Assembly: GCA_021295735.1 (NCBI GenBank)
Contig: JAGWBU010000027.1
Coordinates: forward strand, 10,890-62,822
Length of the DNA stretch: 51,933 nucleotides
DNA from: Candidatus Poribacteria bacterium
Lineage (GTDB): Bacteria > Poribacteria > WGA-4E > WGA-3G
Reading direction: 5' to 3'
A program made the translations under genes and the position numbers. Every line of letters begins with the position of its first letter. Position 1 is the first letter of the stretch. Of this stretch, positions 49,494-51,933 are shown in pieces. Under the pieces are notes generated by a model, which worked only from the letters and a program-made list of their open reading frames with translations, did not search any database and had not been told where the DNA came from.

Positions 49494-51704
49494 ATGAAAA
49501 CAGCCTTAACATTACTAATTTTTTTAACTGTGTTTTCCATAAACATCTTTGCACAAGAAAGTCCGCACACCGTCCTTGAAAGGCATAGCGGTAATGTCTA
49601 TAGTGTAGCGTTCAGTCCGGATGGGCAGACGCTGTTAAGTAGGAGTAGGAATCGGAGTTGGGATCCCTTTACCTACTACTTGTGGAATGTTGACACAGGA
49701 GAGCAGAAGCTTTCATTCACAAACAGTATAGCGGTTTTCAGTCCGGATGGACAGATGCTCGCAAGTAGCAGTAGTGATAACATTCGCTTGTGGGACGTTG
49801 ACACAGGAACGCTCAAGTATACACTCCCAACGAATAATGTCCGGAACGTTGTCTTCAGTCCTGATGGGCACACACTGGCAAGTAGTAGTGATGAAAACAC
49901 CATCTACTTGTGGGTTGTTGAAACAGGCACACTCAAGCACACACTCATTGAGCATACGGATCGTGTCTGGAATGTTGAGTTCAGTCCAAATGGGCAGACG
50001 ATCGCAAGTAGTAGTGATAAGACCATCCGTCTATGGAATGTTGAAACAGGAATGCTTAAGCACACACTCCCAATAAATAATGTCTGGATCGTTAAGTTCA
50101 GTCCGGATGGACAGATACTCGTAAGTGCAGGTAGTGATGAAAACACCATCCACTTGTGGGATGTTGAAACAGGAACGCTCAAGCACACACTCACTGAACA
50201 TACGGATCGTGTTTGGAGAGCAGTCTTCAGTCCTGATGGGCAAATGCTCGCAAGTAGCAGTAGTGATAAGACTATCCGCTTGTGGGATGTTGAAACAGGA
50301 ACGCTCAAGCACACACTTCCAACGAATAATGTCTGGATCGTTGAGTTCAGTCCGGATGGACAGACGCTGTTAAATATGGGTGCTAATAACACCGTTCGCT
50401 TATGGGATGTTGACACAGGCGCACTCAATGCAACTCTCATAGGGCATAGAGGTAGTGTCAATAGCGTAATCTTCAGTCCAGATGGACAAACACTTGCAAG
50501 TGGGAGTAATGATAACACCGTCCGCTTATGGGATGTTGACACAGGCGCACTCAATGCAACTCTCATAGGGCCTAGGGGTGGTGTCAATAGCGTAATCTTC
50601 AGTCCAGATGGGCAAACACTTGCAAGTGGGAGTAATGATAACACCGTCCGCTTATGGAAGATTATTGATACCCGCATAGGTATCACTGTTTTACCAGTGA
50701 ATGCGCCAGCTATCGGAGACCAGTTAACGCTTAAGGTTGACATTACCAAAGGTGAAAACGTTACTGGGTTTCAAGCCAAGGTAGGTTTTGATGCGACAGC
50801 ACTCCGCTATGTGAACAGTTATAACGGCGACTACTTACCAAATGACTCGTTTTTTGTGGACCCGGTTATTGAAGGGAACAAGGTGATACTCGGTGCAACT
50901 TCTCTCGCTGACAGCAGCAGCGGTAATGGAACGCTTGCAACCTTGACGTTTGAATTTATTGCTATCAAAGAATCAACCGTAACTTTGCCTGAAGCTGCAA
51001 TTGTTGATAGTAAAGGTGAACGCCTACCTTTCTTTTTTAAAGATATTAGTCATATTGTCGGTGTGCCACGCCTACGTGAGGATGTTAACCTTGATGGCGT
51101 TGTGGACGTTTTAGATCTGACATTTGTCGCTGCAAGTTTTGGGAAAAAAGCTGATCGTAATCCGGAACTTCCAGATATTCCAGAAGATGTCAATAACGAT
51201 GGTGTTATAGATATTGTTGATCTCGTGTTAGTTGCTGGAGCATTGGGAAATAAAGCAACTGCACCCTCCGCATATCCACAAGTATTGGCAACATTCACCG
51301 CAGCGGATGTCCAGAAATGGCTCACTCAAGCACAGCAGCTAAACCTCACAGATGCCACCTCACAGCGCGGTATTCACTTTTTAGAGCAACTCTTGGCAGC
51401 ATTAACACCAAAAAAGACATCCCTATTGCCGAATTATCCGAACCCGTTCAATCCAGAAACGTGGATACCGTATCAGTTAGCAGAGTCTGCGGATGTTACG
51501 GTGACTATCTATGCAGTAGATGGTAAGGTGGTACGCAGGTTGGCATTAGGGCATAAGTCTGTCGGTATCTATCAAGGCAAGAGTCGTGCAGCACATTGGA
51601 ATGGTAAAAATGCACTCGGTGAACCTGTTGCAAGCGGCGTGTATTTCTATACGCTAAAAGCAGAGGATTTTACTGCAACGCGAAAAATGTTGATACGGAA
51701 GTAA
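49494..51704 (+). CDS. Secreted WD40-cohesin-dockerin protein with C-terminal sorting-like domain
   Basis: This is a 736-residue exported multidomain protein. A signal peptide (about 1-21, ends IFAQE) is followed by nine WD40 repeats (about 25-390, 'FSPDGQTLAS...VRLWDVDTGAL'). A cohesin-like beta-sandwich (about 394-525, 'LKVDITKGENVTGFQAKVGF') comes next, then a dockerin with two calcium-binding loops (DVNLDGVVDVLDL about 530-542 and DVNNDGVIDIVDL about 565-577). After a linker, a C-terminal beta domain starts NYPNPFNPETWIPYQL (about 645-660), similar to FlgD-Ig/T9SS-like C-terminal domains. Cohesin-dockerin pairs assemble cellulosome-like complexes; having both in one chain could allow self-assembly. 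The WD repeats are almost identical at the DNA level near 50400-50660. Confidence 0.9.
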   Translation: MKTALTLLIFLTVFSINIFAQESPHTVLERHSGNVYSVAFSPDGQTLLSRSRNRSWDPFTYYLWNVDTGEQKLSFTNSIAVFSPDGQMLASSSSDNIRLWDVDTGTLKYTLPTNNVRNVVFSPDGHTLASSSDENTIYLWVVETGTLKHTLIEHTDRVWNVEFSPNGQTIASSSDKTIRLWNVETGMLKHTLPINNVWIVKFSPDGQILVSAGSDENTIHLWDVETGTLKHTLTEHTDRVWRAVFSPDGQMLASSSSDKTIRLWDVETGTLKHTLPTNNVWIVEFSPDGQTLLNMGANNTVRLWDVDTGALNATLIGHRGSVNSVIFSPDGQTLASGSNDNTVRLWDVDTGALNATLIGPRGGVNSVIFSPDGQTLASGSNDNTVRLWKIIDTRIGITVLPVNAPAIGDQLTLKVDITKGENVTGFQAKVGFDATALRYVNSYNGDYLPNDSFFVDPVIEGNKVILGATSLADSSSGNGTLATLTFEFIAIKESTVTLPEAAIVDSKGERLPFFFKDISHIVGVPRLREDVNLDGVVDVLDLTFVAASFGKKADRNPELPDIPEDVNNDGVIDIVDLVLVAGALGNKATAPSAYPQVLATFTAADVQKWLTQAQQLNLTDATSQRGIHFLEQLLAALTPKKTSLLPNYPNPFNPETWIPYQLAESADVTVTIYAVDGKVVRRLALGHKSVGIYQGKSRAAHWNGKNALGEPVASGVYFYTLKAEDFTATRKMLIRK

Positions 51705-51849
51705 AGTTTTCTGCTGCTGTAGGGGAACGATACGAATCCCTCCTTTCTTCTCAAAAAACTTGACATCTTCCCTTCTTTGTGATACGCGGGTGAGTAAATA
51801 TTTGGTTACATAGGTTCAATTTGCAATGATTACGCGGCGTTTTCCACTG

Positions 51850-51900
51850 TAGAACGGGGTCCCGGGGAATGCCATAAGGCATTCATACCGTTGATTTGGT
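51850..51900. repeat. Palindromic repeat near the window end
   Basis: GAATGCCATAAGGCATTC (51868-51885) is a strong hairpin, followed by ATACCGTTGATTTGG, which also occurs inside the 3379-3700 element (ACCGTTGATTTGGCGC near 3537). The 229-bp tail 51705-51933 has no gene; the element is probably cut by the window edge. Confidence 0.6.
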
Positions 51901-51933
51901 GCCCCATAGCCGTCAATTTAAGGATATACCCTC

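Noticed and set aside
1-51933. tRNA, rRNA, tmRNA or transposase genes
   Set aside because: I looked for cloverleaf-like TTCGA/CCA patterns, rRNA-like stretches and transposase motifs and found none I could support.

Overview
The window reads as a chromosomal stretch from a Gram-negative-type bacterium of an uncultivated lineage. Its gene mix suggests Candidatus Poribacteria or a close relative: many WD40 proteins, a propeller-cohesin-dockerin fusion, a sulfatase, an enolase-superfamily sugar-acid dehydratase, a DUF6785-type membrane protein, and intergenic gaps packed with short palindromic repeats. That placement is inference from gene content and was not tested by phylogeny. A diderm envelope is supported by lipoproteins, a beta-barrel ending in Phe, a PBP1C/alpha-2-macroglobulin pair and a periplasmic-type amidase. 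No rRNA, tRNA, CRISPR array, phage or transposase gene was seen.

Layout. 0-5 kb: a TolB-like propeller, ftsY (minus), a cytochrome P460-like lipoprotein and a di-heme cytochrome fused to an outer-membrane barrel. 5.3-13.3 kb: a large alpha-2-macroglobulin followed by pbpC. 13.7-18.8 kb: a 14-repeat WD40 protein, a DUF423 protein and an EF-G paralogue. 19.2-24.0 kb (minus): a probable operon tmk-holB-TPR-WD40-TPR lipoprotein-kinase. 27.8-37.0 kb: a housekeeping block with recJ-relA (plus), rpmB, a lipoprotein, rsmA, and a polyferredoxin-gmk-coaBC operon. 39.8-47.5 kb (minus): enolase-family dehydratase, DUF6785 protein, sulfatase, DUF2283 protein and a GHL10-type glycosidase, which look like a loose sulfated-polysaccharide or sugar-acid utilisation region. 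47.7-51.7 kb: an N-acetylmuramoyl-L-alanine amidase lipoprotein and a secreted WD40-cohesin-dockerin protein.

The most unusual content is a pair of paralogous three-gene cassettes that flank the housekeeping block and point outward (24.6-27.3 kb minus, 37.2-39.8 kb plus). Each encodes, in order, a small single-TM protein with an extracytoplasmic Cys motif (A), a single-TM protein with an HWHxGxWHxxPH motif (B), and a Cys-rich exported protein with a low-complexity linker (C). Each ends in nearly the same terminator hairpin. Copy 1 has a consensus promoter and a long, potentially structured leader. Its C gene is broken by an 86-bp inverted-repeat element inserted in the signal-peptide codons, and a small frameshift lies further downstream. 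The second C gene also shows an apparent one-base lesion. I recognise no described system with this composition.

Intergenic DNA carries several families of MITE-like elements and palindromes. Some are nested inside others at the same site, and one copy appears to supply the -10 box of a WD40 gene promoter.
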